From Clusia tigrina (lineage: Eukaryota > Arthropoda > Insecta > Diptera > Clusiidae): 64,000 nucleotides of DNA. The first letter of the stretch is position 1, and each line of letters starts with the position of its first letter. Shown here piece by piece: positions 10,768 to 21,992 of the stretch. The position numbers were made by a program, and so were the translations under genes. The notes beneath the pieces are model-generated. The model saw only the letters and a program-made list of their open reading frames with translations, was not told the origin of the DNA and did not search any database. The stretch spans positions 88,755,652-88,819,651 of the forward strand of contig OV050030.1 of the NCBI GenBank assembly GCA_920105625.2, given 5' to 3'.

Positions 10768-12256
10768 TGACGACTGCTCTTTCTATAGCTGCGGTAGACT
10801 CAGCGGCTTCCAGGTGTCGTGTACAGAAAATTTATATATTGAATTCCACCAGGATATTATAGTTTAAATTTCTTTATTTATTTAAAATATATTAATAAAG
10901 TTTACTACTATGGACTTAGTTAGTCCTTACAATACTATTGAATTGTTCTTAGGTCTATCACTTGGGGTAGTATTCTTCGCGTGCCTAGCTAAGGTTTTAT
11001 TTTGTTGTCCTTGTCCCTATAGGCGAACTGTCACGTTGCAGATCTATGTGCCTCAGTTAGAAACCGATTGAAAACCAGATGTTCTCGCTGAGGCTTTAAG
11101 TTCTGGTAGCGTATGGGTCTTGGCGAGAAAACGATTGAAAACCAGATGTTCTCGCTAAGTCCTCAAGTTCTCGTAGCGTATGTTACTTAGTGAGAAAACG
11201 ATTGAAAACCAGATGTTCTCACTAAGTCTCTAAGTCTCTATATCGTTTGTGTCTCAGTGAGAAAACGATTGAAAACCAGATGTTCTCACTGAGTTCGTAG
11301 CGTATGTGTCTAGTAGAATAAGTCTTGTCCAGTCGGCGGTATGTATCAAAAGAAGCTCTGATATATTCGGCGGTTTGGAGTACACGAGAGGTCTGAACTC
11401 GTTGTCGGAATGCAGCAGAAGAGCAGGTCTGATGTCGTCGGCGGTATGTAGCAAAAAAAGAGCAGGTCTGATGTCGTCGGCGGTATGCAGCAAAAGGGAG
11501 CTACTCCTCGAACGACACGGCTTATATAGTCTTAAACGACCACCACTGCCAGTATATAGTGTTGTTGGCGGGCCGTTGTTTGAAGTTCCACTCCCGTTGG
11601 TCGGCGTCGCTTGTTGCTAAGCCAGGCTCGTTGTTGTTGTAGTGGTTTGTCCTTTGATCACCTTCGCCGCTTTGTTGTTGTTCTTCTGTTTTTTGCTGTC
11701 CTGAGTATTTGTCCTTTCATCACTTTCATCGCTTTGTTTTTGTTCTTCTGTTTGTTGTTGTCCTATTCATTTGTCCTTTGGCAACCTTCAATAGTGTTTT
11801 GTTATTGTGGACAATTGCCCTTCGTTCACCTTTGCAGCGTTGTCCATCACTCAATTATTTTATGTATAATTTTCTTCTTTTCCTCTTTGTGCTTTGTCCG
11901 TACTGGTGGCATGCGTAGCGATCGTTCTGTCGTGCTACTTTTGTGTTTTGTATTCGTTTCTACATGTCGTTGATATATTCTTTAGTGAACGAACGTATTC
12001 GGCAAGCTCGGTTCCTACTGGGTACTCCACTTCTGGGCTTTGCTTGTATTTGTTGTAATAATCCATATGTCGGTGTCTCTTTAAGTTGGAATTAATTCAA
12101 TGTTGCGTTGCATTAGCCGTGAAGGCTTTTGCTATTTTCTTAAATGCCATACTTGGGTTTGTTACTCATGGCGTGTGTGTGTATAAAGGTTCCTAAACGG
12201 CGCTCGTTGGTTTTGTTGTGAGGCAAAATTTATATTTTTAAATTTTGGTCCTCACA
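10768..12256 (-). repeat. 5' LTR of the Ulp1-bearing gypsy element
   Basis: Direct repeat of 4737-6057, with few substitutions visible by eye. It keeps the roughly 170-bp segment missing from the 3' LTR. It carries the promoter-like CTATATAAGC (minus strand, near 11520-11530) and the four-hairpin array at 11051-11293. The flanking ATAT at 12257-12260 matches 4733-4736. No convincing tRNA primer-binding site follows at 10767 downward. Confidence 0.92.
11051..11293 (-). promoter_or_regulatory. Array of four LTR hairpins (5' LTR copy)
   Basis: Same array as at 5014-5256: units at 11051-11093, 11119-11159, 11185-11227 and 11253-11293. Unit 1 differs from its counterpart in both arms. The loop is unchanged in all four units. 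In sense this copy would be transcribed as the 5' leader of the genomic RNA. Confidence 0.85.
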
Positions 12257-12260
12257 ATAT

Positions 12261-12789
12261 TGTAAAGATTTAATGGAAGTTAGTTGCACTAACTAGAAAG
12301 GAGAGATGTTGTGCCTCACAGCACCGACTCCTAACAGATACTACACATTTGGTGGGGTTAGCTTTGAGAAATTGAGTTAAGTAAGAAAGCACATATTTGT
12401 AGGGTGCAAGTATTATAAGTAACCAGAATTTATGTAATAATGATTATGTAAACTTTTAGGGTGTTACAGTTTCGCAGTCGAGTCGACGAAGGGCATTGAA
12501 ATTTAGAATGCACCGTCGACACTTTTACAGTAGGTCAGTTGGCTTGACCAACTGACACCACTTAACAGGTGTGAAACTGGAACACCAGAAAGGTCAGTAC
12601 GCAGACTGAAAGTGTTTTTTGTAAATAGTATATAAGAATTTTGATATTAAGAATAAATCTGCTTGATGTTTTAACGTAAATGAGTGACGTAGTGTTTTAT
12701 TTAACAAGAATGATTTTAAGTTTGCAGGTACACGCGCTCCCAGGACAGGCAGCAAGAGGACGCTCCCCGAGGACACCAACGAACACGGT
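12261..12789. other. Spacer without clear gene
   Basis: No protein homology is visible. A TGTTGTGCCTCAC...GTGTTACA stretch at about 12308-12470 resembles LTR ends, but no partner or target duplication supports this. The end near 12720-12789 may be the 3' flank of the MADF pseudogene. Confidence 0.35.
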
Positions 12790-13700
12790 CCTCAACACAT
12801 TGACTGCACATTTTCTGATATGGACGTCTGTGTTTTTTGCTTTTTAAATCCTGAAGTGCATCTGTTTTCAGATACGCCTTTGGCCAATTTGGGACTCAAT
12901 CGGTTAGGACCCGGTGATGAAGACGAGCCAAAAGATAACCGAGATGTGGATGACTGTGGTATATCAGACATAGAAACTGACAGTGGATCATATTTATTTT
13001 GAGAAGTCCGGAGTCGAAAATGCTCTCTTTGTGTTTCTTGAATAGTGCCCATTATTTAACATTTTGCTTCAAGAAACAGATAGTCTGGTAGTCCTAGTTC
13101 GGTTTCCGCTATTTTCCCTAAATTGCGGAGAGCGTTTTTCTTGCTCTTTTTGAGTCTGTGACCTCCTCAAACGAATACTTCCCATCAGTTCTTCCGCAAT
13201 TTTAATTAATTTGCCAATTTGCATCTCTAAGCTGGATCTATTACGTTTTGCGCCAACCTAGCTTGGCAAAATATCATTCTCATCGAGCACGAGTGTAGCT
13301 TCCGAACTTTCCGGAGAAGTTCTTGTACTAGGCTAAATCAAAATACATAACTATTAGAATAATTTATTTTATCTTCATTTTCTTCCACTCATCTGAGAAA
13401 TATTTGAATAAGAGGTAGTAGCAGCAGTAAACTCGAAAAACCATAATTGCGATTCATGCACTTCTTCTATGCCTGCGCCACTTTTTTTGATTTTAAAATG
13501 GTATTTTTTTCCCGTATGTATTGGTTTCTTATGGTTTTAATGTTACTTTTCACTTCGTATACAGTTACTTTTGGTCTTAGTAGCCTCAACTGCGAAGTAA
13601 TGCTCTCCAAAACAGTCGATTATTTTATACGATCCTTATATTCTTCGGATTTCGTCTTGTAGAGCAATGGAATTTACTCATAAAGCGATATGAGCTCCAT
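12790..13700 (-). pseudogene. MADF-domain protein pseudogene
   Basis: MADF is a Myb/SANT-like DNA-binding domain (Adf-1 family), found in fly transcription factors and in proteins encoded by PIF/Harbinger transposons. On the minus strand from about 13695: ELISLYE, LLYKTKSEEYKDR, ITSQLRLLRPKVTVYEVK, IKTIRNQYIRE and a YGFSSLLLL end. A linker with SSLEMQIGKLIKIAEELM, then QTQKEQEK and LGLPDYLFLEA, leads to a Ser-rich tail (about 13052-12790) with LSVSMSDIPQ. Internal stops and frame changes show it is dead. Whether it was a host gene or part of a Harbinger element is open; no transposase lies nearby. Confidence 0.65.
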
Positions 13701-13739
13701 TATTTGTGTCCTATTATTATATTAAAGTAGTGGTCTTTT

Positions 13740-15900
13740 AAGACGAGATGTATACATCCCTTGAAGCAGATTCCTTGCTACTTGATTTGATTTTATATTT
13801 CGTTGTTAAGTCTACGAGTGCTCTTTCAACCGGTGATATATTCAGGTCGCGGTGACGCTCCATGTATTCTGATGAACCATGGAGCGCCGGTGACGGTTCT
13901 CAAAATTTTGGATTGAGCCCTTTGGATTATTTATAAATTTGACGCAGTAGTAGTGCCCAAATCTGGACACCGAAAGTCCAAATTGGCTTAATTAAAGCCT
14001 TGTATATAAGCACTTTATATTATAGTCTTAGCTGATATTTTGTTGATAAGCCAGTACAAGTAGCTTGCCCTGAGTTTCATTAGCATTTTCTTCGCTCCCA
14101 TATGCTTTCTCAAAGTGAGCCGACGGTCGAAATGCACTCCTAAGTATTTGATCTTTGATGCTTTCGGGATTTCAATGCCATTTAAGGAGACTGCCGGGCA
14201 AGACCGGGGGTTGATGGTAAATGTCACATGTGCACTTTTATGCTCGTTTACCTTGATGCGCTAATCGGGCCAAGCACACTACCTTGTGGAAATCCAGCCA
14301 ATTTCAAAGTCCGGTGTTAGAAATTCTTTATATTTAACTCTGAATTTCCGATTTGTTAAACTCCAGAAGCCTGTGCGAATTGCTCGGCAGAAACGTTCTA
14401 ATTCTTGTCAAAGGTCTGTGCGACATCTAGGAATATTCTTGAGCAGAATATCCTTTGTTCGAATGCTCGTCGTATTTTAGAAGCAATGCGGTGCACTTGC
14501 TCGATAGTTCTATGATGCTTCCGAAACCCAAATTGATGATTGAATTGAGCTTTGATCTTAGTTTTTCCAGAAATAACCGCTCGAGTAATTTAGAGAGGGC
14601 TGGCAGGAGACTTATGGGCCGATATGAAGATACTAGAGAAGGGTCTTTTCCTGGTTTTGGAATCATTATTATTTGGGATATTTTCCATGTTCTAGGAAAG
14701 TGGCCCAGACAGAGAGTTGTATTAAAAATATGTGTAAGATGCATGTGAGCTATTTGCGGCAATTCACTTATCTCTTTGTTGGTAATTGATTCACATCCAG
14801 GTGCATTTTTTGGGTTGAGACTCGTTGTACACAGGCGTTTGACTTCTTTTGGTTTAAAAGGAACCGCTGGCGTCGTTGTTGCAATTTTCTGTTTTTGCCC
14901 AAGTACCATAGCTTTGTCCTAGAGGTGATTCACTATCCATCGGTGTTTTAACCATTTTTGTGGCTTTCCAGAGAGCATAATTAGTGACTTTGAGAGGAGC
15001 CAAATCTTCCAGATATATATTTAGACTTTCTTCCTTTTCTTCGCGAAGAGTCTTTCAGCTGAGTTTGGACTAATTTTAGTTTCACCTTTAGTGCCACTCA
15101 CGCCTTAATATCCTATTTTCCATAACGAGGCATTCTACGTGCTGCGATGTAGTGTGTGTCGTATTGGCTTTAGTTGAGTTTTGTTCGGGCATGGCAGCTG
15201 CATTTATTATCGATCCAAAAGCCTGCGTCGACGATTCAATATCCTCCTTACTCTTGAGTTTTGTATTAACGCACACGTTATTATTTACGATATTTGAGCC
15301 AGTTTGTTTTCTTGGATGTAAATTTTATTGTTTTTCCAATGAATTCTAGTTTTTTTAAAAATATATTATTACCGGGGATTGTACGGATGAGATGACGAAA
15401 TAGGACTCTGTGTCCAACAAAGACCTTTCTATATTTGTGGTCATGCCAAAGTCAATAGGATCGGGAATTTTTCTTTGATCTGTGGACCAGTATGTGGGTT
15501 TTCCAGATGATATAAAGTCTAGACCATTTTGAGAGTCTATGAGCGTATTAAATAATTGCTTGCCTTTAGGGTTAAATAACCGTGAACCCCAGTACTTATG
15601 CTTGGAGTTGAAGTCTCCGGCTGAGAGAAATTGGTTCCCGAGCGATTTAAAGAAAGTTAAAAAATCGGTTGTAGAAGTAGAAAACCTAGGTGGGAAATAA
15701 ACTGATGAAGTTACTAATCTCTCACTCCAACACTGTAAAGAGATGGAAGTAGATTGGATGTTTTGTTTGGCATAGATTTCTAGAAAGTAAAGCTTTAATG
15801 GAGCCTTAATAAGTATTCCCGTAACACCATGCCCTTTACCTTAGTAGTTTGTTGACTAAAAACTGTAGTCTGCTAGTTTGAAGTTATATTTTGCAGTTAA
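13740..15900 (-). pseudogene. Jockey-2 ORF2: endonuclease and partial RT
   Basis: In sense: FLSAGDFNSKHKYWG (endonuclease, about 15640) and GKPTYWSTDQRKIPDPIDF (about 15490). The linker follows at 15276-15088. The RT has TWKISQIIMIPKPGKDP (about 14650), SYRPISLLPALSKLLE, and then AGFPQGSVLGPI. The catalytic FADD segment is missing. The thumb continues with KYLGVHFDRRLTLRKHMG (14015-14227) and decayed sequence to about 13740. Several frames are needed. Confidence 0.8.
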
Positions 15901-16099
15901 ATGAGTTTCCGAGATAATCATGATGTATATGCTGTTACTGTCTAGAAAATGTTTTATTTCAATTTTGTTTTGGTTAATGCTTTTAGCATTTCATACACAT
16001 ATTTTTACAACATTTCATTTTTGAGATAGTAGAGTTTTCATAAGCAAGTTTTGGTTATGTACGAGTACATGTTCTTGAATCATGGATTACATCGACGAC

Positions 16100-16880
16100 A
16101 TAAAGATAGTAATGTACTGGGACAAGTTAAATATAAATGTTTCTAAGTTTTGAGGCTGCATAGCATTACCCGATTTGTCTGAAATGCCGCTTTTTAGTAC
16201 ATTCGCATAGTTAGAGGATGAAGAGATGTTTTCTGTGCTGGTTCCAATATGGTTTGTGTAGTTAGGTACAGCACTATATTTTTGGGTACCAACTGTATTA
16301 GCAGTTTGATTCTTACTGGTTTTTAATTGTGTATATATCGGGAAGCCTCTGTAACTGGCAGTGTCATTAGCCCCACAATTGCTGCATTTTTTTGAACTTT
16401 CTCACTTCCGTTCAGCTTGAATTCGGTTGTTGGATGAAAGTCACCACACACAACCCATACAGTGAGTAGGGTGCAGTCAGATTTTGAGGGACCATACTCC
16501 TAACAGTTTGTGCATTGTATAGGGCCTTTTCGCTTGTGAGGCTCCTCGACTGTTATTCTATGATGCATTAAATATCGTAGGTTGTAAATGGGGTGGGTTT
16601 CATTTTGTTTTAAAGTAATGTTTAATAATAATAAACAACTGTACCATAGTTCTTTTCTGACTAAATTTGTAGTTTTGTTTCCTGTGTTTTACCCTTTAGC
16701 TACGGAATAACATGAAAATTATTTTTATCAATTAAGCTGCCAATAGCAATAGTTTTTTTTTGGTTCAGACTCAGCATTATCGGTTAATAGAGCAAAACGT
16801 TTGCTGTCAGGGTGTCTGTATTTGATTTAACAAATTTCGTCGTTTATGCCTTGGCAAGCGGGCTGCGTTTTGGTTTTGTT
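16100..16880 (-). pseudogene. Jockey-2 ORF1 (Gag-like), decayed
   Basis: In sense: KRFALLTDNAESEP near the N-terminus (about 16790), HPIYNLRYLMHHRITVEEP (the PRE_C2HC-like region, about 16590), then KRKGPIQCTNC and VVCGDFHPTTEFKLN (zinc knuckles, 16430-16540). The knuckles have lost cysteines. Stops occur throughout the C-terminal half. Confidence 0.7.
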
Positions 16881-17235
16881 GTTATATATCGATCAACCCC
16901 TGTTTGTGTAATTGCTTTTGGTTTGGTTTCTGTATTTCTAATATTTTATTTGCAACATTGGTTAGCTATTGTTGCTTATATATGCATGTAGCAGAATCTT
17001 TATTGTGCTTATTTTGTATTGCTGGTGATGCGATTAAATTTGGAGAGACACATTGTACACTCCAAGAGAGCTGTGAATTTTTAAGCATATTTTGTGCATC
17101 GAGTCTAATTTTTTTGTGGAGAGGCATCTGCGCTCAATTTTTTGGCGGTGCAAAGAGAGGTGCTGTTTTGCTTTTGTTCGTTTATTACTTTTACTGGTGT
17201 GGGCGTAATGAGGTTCGATGGTATAAACGGCTTAC

Positions 17236-17555
17236 TGCATGCGTATGACAGGTGAGTCAACGAGGTCTCGCTTGTGGCGGTGAGTGCAGACGGGGTTCAC
17301 AGGTTACTGTCTGTTTCTGCATGCGTATGACGCTCGGGGGTGAGTCATCGAGATCTCGCTTGTGGCGATGAGTGCAGACGGGGTACACAGGTTACACTCT
17401 GATTCTGCATGCGTATGACGCTCGGGGGTGAGTCATCGAGGTCTCGCTTGTGGCGATGAGTGCAGACGGGGTACACAGGTAACAGTCTATTTCTGCGTGC
17501 GTATGACGCTCGGGGGTGAGGCATCGAGCTCTCGCTTGTGGCGGTTAGTGCCGAA
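17236..17555 (-). repeat. 88-bp tandem repeats at the 5' end of Jockey-2
   Basis: The marker TGCATGCGTATGAC (one unit has TGCGTGCG) starts units at 17236, 17318, 17406 and 17494. The spacing is 82, 88 and 88 bp; the first unit lacks CGCTCGGG. The core GGTGAGTCATCGAGGTCTCG recurs with small changes. Tandem 5' UTR repeats of this kind often hold the internal promoter of non-LTR elements. Confidence 0.9.
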
Positions 17556-17565
17556 TGCTCATGTA

Positions 17566-18103
17566 AATTGTCACTGTTTTTTGTTTTGATCCACTAAGTT
17601 TTAATTTTGTTTAAATTAACTAATTGTGTTTTCTCTGCCCATAAAGTCAAACCAATACACTCTAAGATCAATAAAATAGCCACTATCTCTGCTGTTAATG
17701 TTTGAATTCACTTTAATTGGCTATTATATGCCTATTTTGGAAACTGTGGGGAGCGATTTGAAATACGTCCGTTCGACACACGTCACACGATTCATGTCAG
17801 TTCCTAAATGATGTAATTTCGCTGGAAAGAGACTCCTCTTCTTCAGCAGGAAAAATAAGAATACATAATGTATGTGATATGTCGGCTGGACAATAACAGA
17901 ATATATATAATCAATTCACAAATTCACACTAATACCAGCAATTATTAATGTTGAATATGTTTCTAATTGTTTCACAAAACTAAAGTTATTCTCAGCGAAA
18001 AATACACAGTTTTATATAAGGAACATTTATAAGATTTTCTGCTTCACTAAATAATAAAGAATATAAATTATTTCCTAAAGCCTCAGTTGAAACCAACATC
18101 TTT
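17566..18103. other. AT-rich spacer
   Basis: No gene, repeat boundary or motif is visible to me in this stretch. Confidence 0.4.
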
Positions 18104-19264
18104 ATACCCTTTACCTTTAAAAAAGGCAAATAGGGTATACTAATTTTGTGCTTTTGAGAGGTTGCAATTAATTTCAAGAAGGAGCCGTGGTAGGTATGGA
18201 CATATACTCGTATATACAGATATGATCAGAATCACTTTATAAGCAATTTTTATTTTGTCTGTCCGTCTGTCCGTCTGTCCGTCTGTGGCCTCTTTTTTTT
18301 ACACCGTTAGAGCTATCTTAATGAAATTTTGAAAAAGTGTAGGCTGTACAAAGATACAGAACAAGATAGCTATATGGGCCGATTTGGACAAAAACCATGC
18401 CTACCTCCCATATAAGGAACTTTTCTCACCTTTTTTAAAATTACTATAACTTCGGTCCAAATGACGGAATCTTGACATTATTTGGCAGTATTGAAAATGT
18501 GGGTCCTACTAATCAAAAATCATAACTGTTTTCCTATTAAAGATTTCTCAACGAAATTTTACAGGAATGTTGCGGGTACTAACATTAAACACCACACAAA
18601 AAATGGGCGTGTTATTTCTACAGCCATACATCTACAGACATATTATTATAACTTGCGACCTATACAATATTTGTGGACGAAATTTTATATTGGTACGTAT
18701 ATGGACCCTATAAAGCCACATACAAGATTCGGGGTCGATCAGAGTAAGGATACGCCTCCTTCCCATATAATGAACTTTGGGGACCCCACTTAAAGACAAT
18801 TACCCTATCTATGCTTCTAGTGATGATATATGAAAAAAATTGGTAGATGTATGCACTGGGTTTGTACTAGCAAGCATTCCAAATATTGGCAGATTATTAC
18901 TATTGCCACGCCCACAATTAACCAAAAATCATTACTAGGTTCCTATTAAAGGTTTTTCAACGAAATTTTACAGGAAGGTTGCGGGTAGAAACATTAAACA
19001 CTACACAAAGAATGGGCGTGTTATTTTTACAGCCACGCGCACTATTGACATATTATTATAACTTTTGACCTACACAATATTTTTTGACGAAATTTTATAT
19101 TAGTGGTTATATTGCTACTAGAAAGCCATACCCAAGAAATGGGGTCGATATAATCATTTCAAAGTACCCTACCAAAAATTACCGTGAATATGTTCCTAAT
19201 GATGATTTATGAAGAAAACATCCTCATTGTTGAAATTGCACGCACAAGAAAATGTAAAGGGTAT
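18104..19264. repeat. 1.16-kb non-coding repeat with 11-bp terminal inverted repeats
   Basis: The left end ATACCCTTTAC (18104-18114) is the exact reverse complement of the right end GTAAAGGGTAT (19254-19264). A short TCCG/TCTG run lies near 18258-18290. The interior holds two diverged direct copies of about 300 bp (about 18508-18830 and 18915-19210), sharing TTTTACAGGAA, GTTGCGGGTA and AATGGGCGTGTTATTT. There is no coding capacity. It resembles the widespread fly repeats that start ATACCCTT and end AAGGGTAT. It could be a non-autonomous DNA transposon. Confidence 0.7.
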
Positions 19265-20954
19265 TTCGAAGTCGGTCTAACCCGAGTTCAGACTTGTACT
19301 CGTTTTGTATTCTTAATGATGTGTTTTAATATTTATGAAATGCATGAATTCTATAAATTATATTAAAAAATTTATGATTTTATTATTTTAATTTGTTATA
19401 ATTCGTATAGGGTACTTGACAACTAGTTTATTTAAAATAAAACTAAAAATACAATAAAAATTTGTATATTTGTAATTGGTTCTAGAAATGTATCATTTTA
19501 GCTTCTTTTCTTAAAATTTTTCCTAAATATAAAAAAGATTCCATAAAATATACTTATTTATTAGTATTTCTCATTAAACACTAAAAAATACATAGCTTCA
19601 GTTTTTCTTCTAAACATCTATAATAGTCATTTTTCTTAAATTATAAAAAGATGAAACTTAAAATCCTTATGTTATTAAAAGGACTTCATTTATAAATAAT
19701 TCTAAAAAAATATCACTTCAGGTTTTTTCTTAAAATCTAGAACAGTAATTTTTCTTAACTTATAATATTGCAAATATCACTATAGTTTGTTATAAAAAGT
19801 AAAAAAAAAAATTAAAATATAAAATACAAAATATCAGTTTGACGTTACTGTCTGACGTTTCTGTTCGTCCCGCAATTGTTTTCGAAAGTTTTTCTGCAAA
19901 TTTTTGCTGTAATTCTAGATATTTTTAAAAATACTCATTTTGAGCTAATTGCAGACCTTTTTGAAAATTATTTTAATGCTATCTTTCAAAAGCGTTATAG
20001 TTTGATCGGTTCTACCATCCATTGGTTTTACAGAACTGGTCCCGAGAACAGGTGTTGCTGATGAGGCCCTTATTACTTCAATTACAGTAGTCGGATTGAA
20101 AGAGTGTGGATGTTCCAGGAATCTCGTCTGTCATATCTGCCGCGGTCTCTGGGATTATTTTACTTATAACACAGTGCAGCACAAAAATGTACCTATAAAA
20201 AAATTCTTATATGCCTGAAAGAAGAGTCTAAGTCTAGAAGCAAGTCAAACTCTCTTTTCCAGCAGGCTAAGCTATTTTTAAAAAATTCATTGCAATTTTT
20301 CCTTTTTAACTTCAATTAAATTTTGCGAAAATCATATATTTTTGTAATTTTACAAACATAGTATTTTGAATGTGATATTTATCGTATAGTTAACCTAAAT
20401 ATTTTTTTTAAACGGAGATGCAATTCATTTAAAAGTTCAGTTTGCTTTAGAAAATTATAAAATTTGCCTAGCAATTAGCGGAATTTGAAATCGCTAAAAC
20501 ATAACCAACGCGAAAATCTCCAAAACAACAAAAATTTTTTTTCTTTGATTAAATTCATATTTCAAATGCCTGTAAACAAAAAGTGAACAATGTCATACTG
20601 ATGATAAACAAGTTAGTAATACTCTTAGTAACAGAAATTCCAGTCAACAGTTCTTCATCGAAATGGCGACGCTGAAAGATAAACTGAATCGCCTTTCAGC
20701 GGATTGGAGGGGGAAGGTGTGGAAGGAATTTTTTTGGGTTAATTTGTGAAGGGACAACAACCAAGGGATTTAAATTCTTTATCGGAGGAGTGCGCGTAGA
20801 GTGTGGTCTGAATGGGTGCATAGAGAAGTGGATAGGAATGGCATCATCAGCTTGTTTGGCGAGATTTTCACCTCCAAGAGGTTGCCGTTTGAATTCAGAA
20901 AAGAATAAATTAATAATTTAGAATAAAATTTAGTAACGGAGGGCACAAACAGAT
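19265..20954. other. AT-rich region without recognisable gene
   Basis: The first part (19380-19850) is very AT-rich and has several loose copies of a TTTTTCTTAAA...TATAAAAAG motif. The later part has mixed composition. I recognise no protein or RNA in it. Confidence 0.4.
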
Positions 20955-21009
20955 TATTATTATCGTTGCGGGGATGTTGCACTGCGACCTATAAGATCTA
21001 TTGTGCCCA

Positions 21010-21835
21010 TTCCTGGACCTAGAGTTTTTATCTTAGCCCAATTTCCTCGATGAGTTGGAGTATTGGTCCTACTCCACACAGAGTCTGAGTTCGTCATCGA
21101 GTATGATGAATACGCCAAGGTGTTTCCTTCTCTTGTGCACCAGGGCGGGGCAAGTCCCTAACACATGTTGTGCGGTCTCGTCCTCTTCCTTGCAGAACCT
21201 ACAAAGAGCATCAGGGAAGATTCCCAGTTTTGTTAGGTGATAATTCAACCTACAATATCCTGCTAGCAGTCCCGTAATGATTCTCAAGTTGTTCTTCGTT
21301 AGATTCATACAGTCCTCGTAGCGTTTTGGGTTGTATGTCTCTAGCGCTAATTTGGAATGTGATAACCCCGGTAATTTTTCCCAGTATAGTCTTCTTTGTC
21401 TATCCTCTTCTTCCCAGATAATATGGGAGATGTTACCCGATCCTAATCCACAGAATGGTTCGGGTCCTACAAATAGAGATGATGCTCCATTCCTGGCAAG
21501 TTTGTCTGCCATCTCGTTTCCCTTAATCTCTACATGCCCCGGAATCCATAGAATCCACACCAGATTGAGTTGGCCTAGGATGTTCAGCTTATCAATGCAC
21601 TCCATCACCAGTTTTGATGTAACTTGGTAAGATTTAAGTGCTTTGGTAGCTGCCTGGCTGTCAGTCAGTATTGCTATTCTGCGGTTCCGATAGTTTCGTT
21701 CGAGGTTAAAGTGCTCACATCTATCTATCGCGTATACTTTCGCTTGAAAAATAGAGGTGTTCAGAGTATCTTTTCCGTGGTCCAAATACACCCGCCCAGG
21801 CTCCATCATCAGTGAGTGAGCCGTCAGTGTACCAT
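21010..21835 (-). pseudogene. LOA-A RNase H and C-terminal domain
   Basis: RNase H removes the RNA strand of the hybrid. In sense: TWYTDGS at about 21830 in one frame, then QAKVYAID, AILTDSQAATKALKSY and LWIPGHVEIKGNEMADKLA. The C-terminal region ends with CRFCKEEDETAQHVLGTC, the CCHC finger typical of this group (near 21190). One frameshift lies just after the first motif. Confidence 0.88.
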
Positions 21836-21992
21836 GTCATCATGTACTGGTCTACCTTGTATGTTTCTGATATACGTTCCCAATCTTTTTTTTACTAAGT
21901 TCAGTTTTAAAATGTTTCTTAAAGCTGAACGTTGGGAGTATGGAGTTCTTTGGCATTGAGATTTCAGGAAGTTGCTTAACGAGAAGTTCTGT

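Larger units (their letters stand above)
4737..12256 (-). mobile_element. Ty3/gypsy element with Ulp1-like third gene
   Basis: This is an LTR retrotransposon read on the minus strand. It has direct LTRs (4737-6057 and 10768-12256), TG...CA ends and a 4-bp target duplication ATAT (4733-4736 and 12257-12260). The gene order in sense is gag, truncated pol, then a Ulp1-like protease. Protease and the first two thirds of RT are deleted at about 9480-9530. The integrase has an in-frame stop. The LTRs look closely similar over their shared length although the interior is gutted, so the copy may be fairly young or may have been mobilised in trans by an intact relative. Confidence 0.92.
13740..17565 (-). 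mobile_element. Second Jockey-clade element, decayed
   Basis: Minus-strand element with ORF1, endonuclease and RT in Jockey order. The 5' end carries a tandem array (17236-17555) likely to be its 5' UTR. The RT palm with the FADD box is deleted: the sequence passes from AGFPQGSVLGPI (about 14290) directly to the thumb. Many stops and frameshifts are present. No target duplication was identified. Confidence 0.8.

Noticed and set aside
12308..12476. Possible solo LTR (TGTTGTG...GTTACA)
   Set aside because: No matching flanking duplication and no second copy in the window.
12820..13002. Open plus-strand frame with an acidic C-terminus, preceded by a TTTGCAG acceptor-like site
   Set aside because: The opposite strand continues the MADF protein frame through this stretch (LSVSMSDIPQ and the Ser-rich tail), so the plus frame is most likely its shadow.
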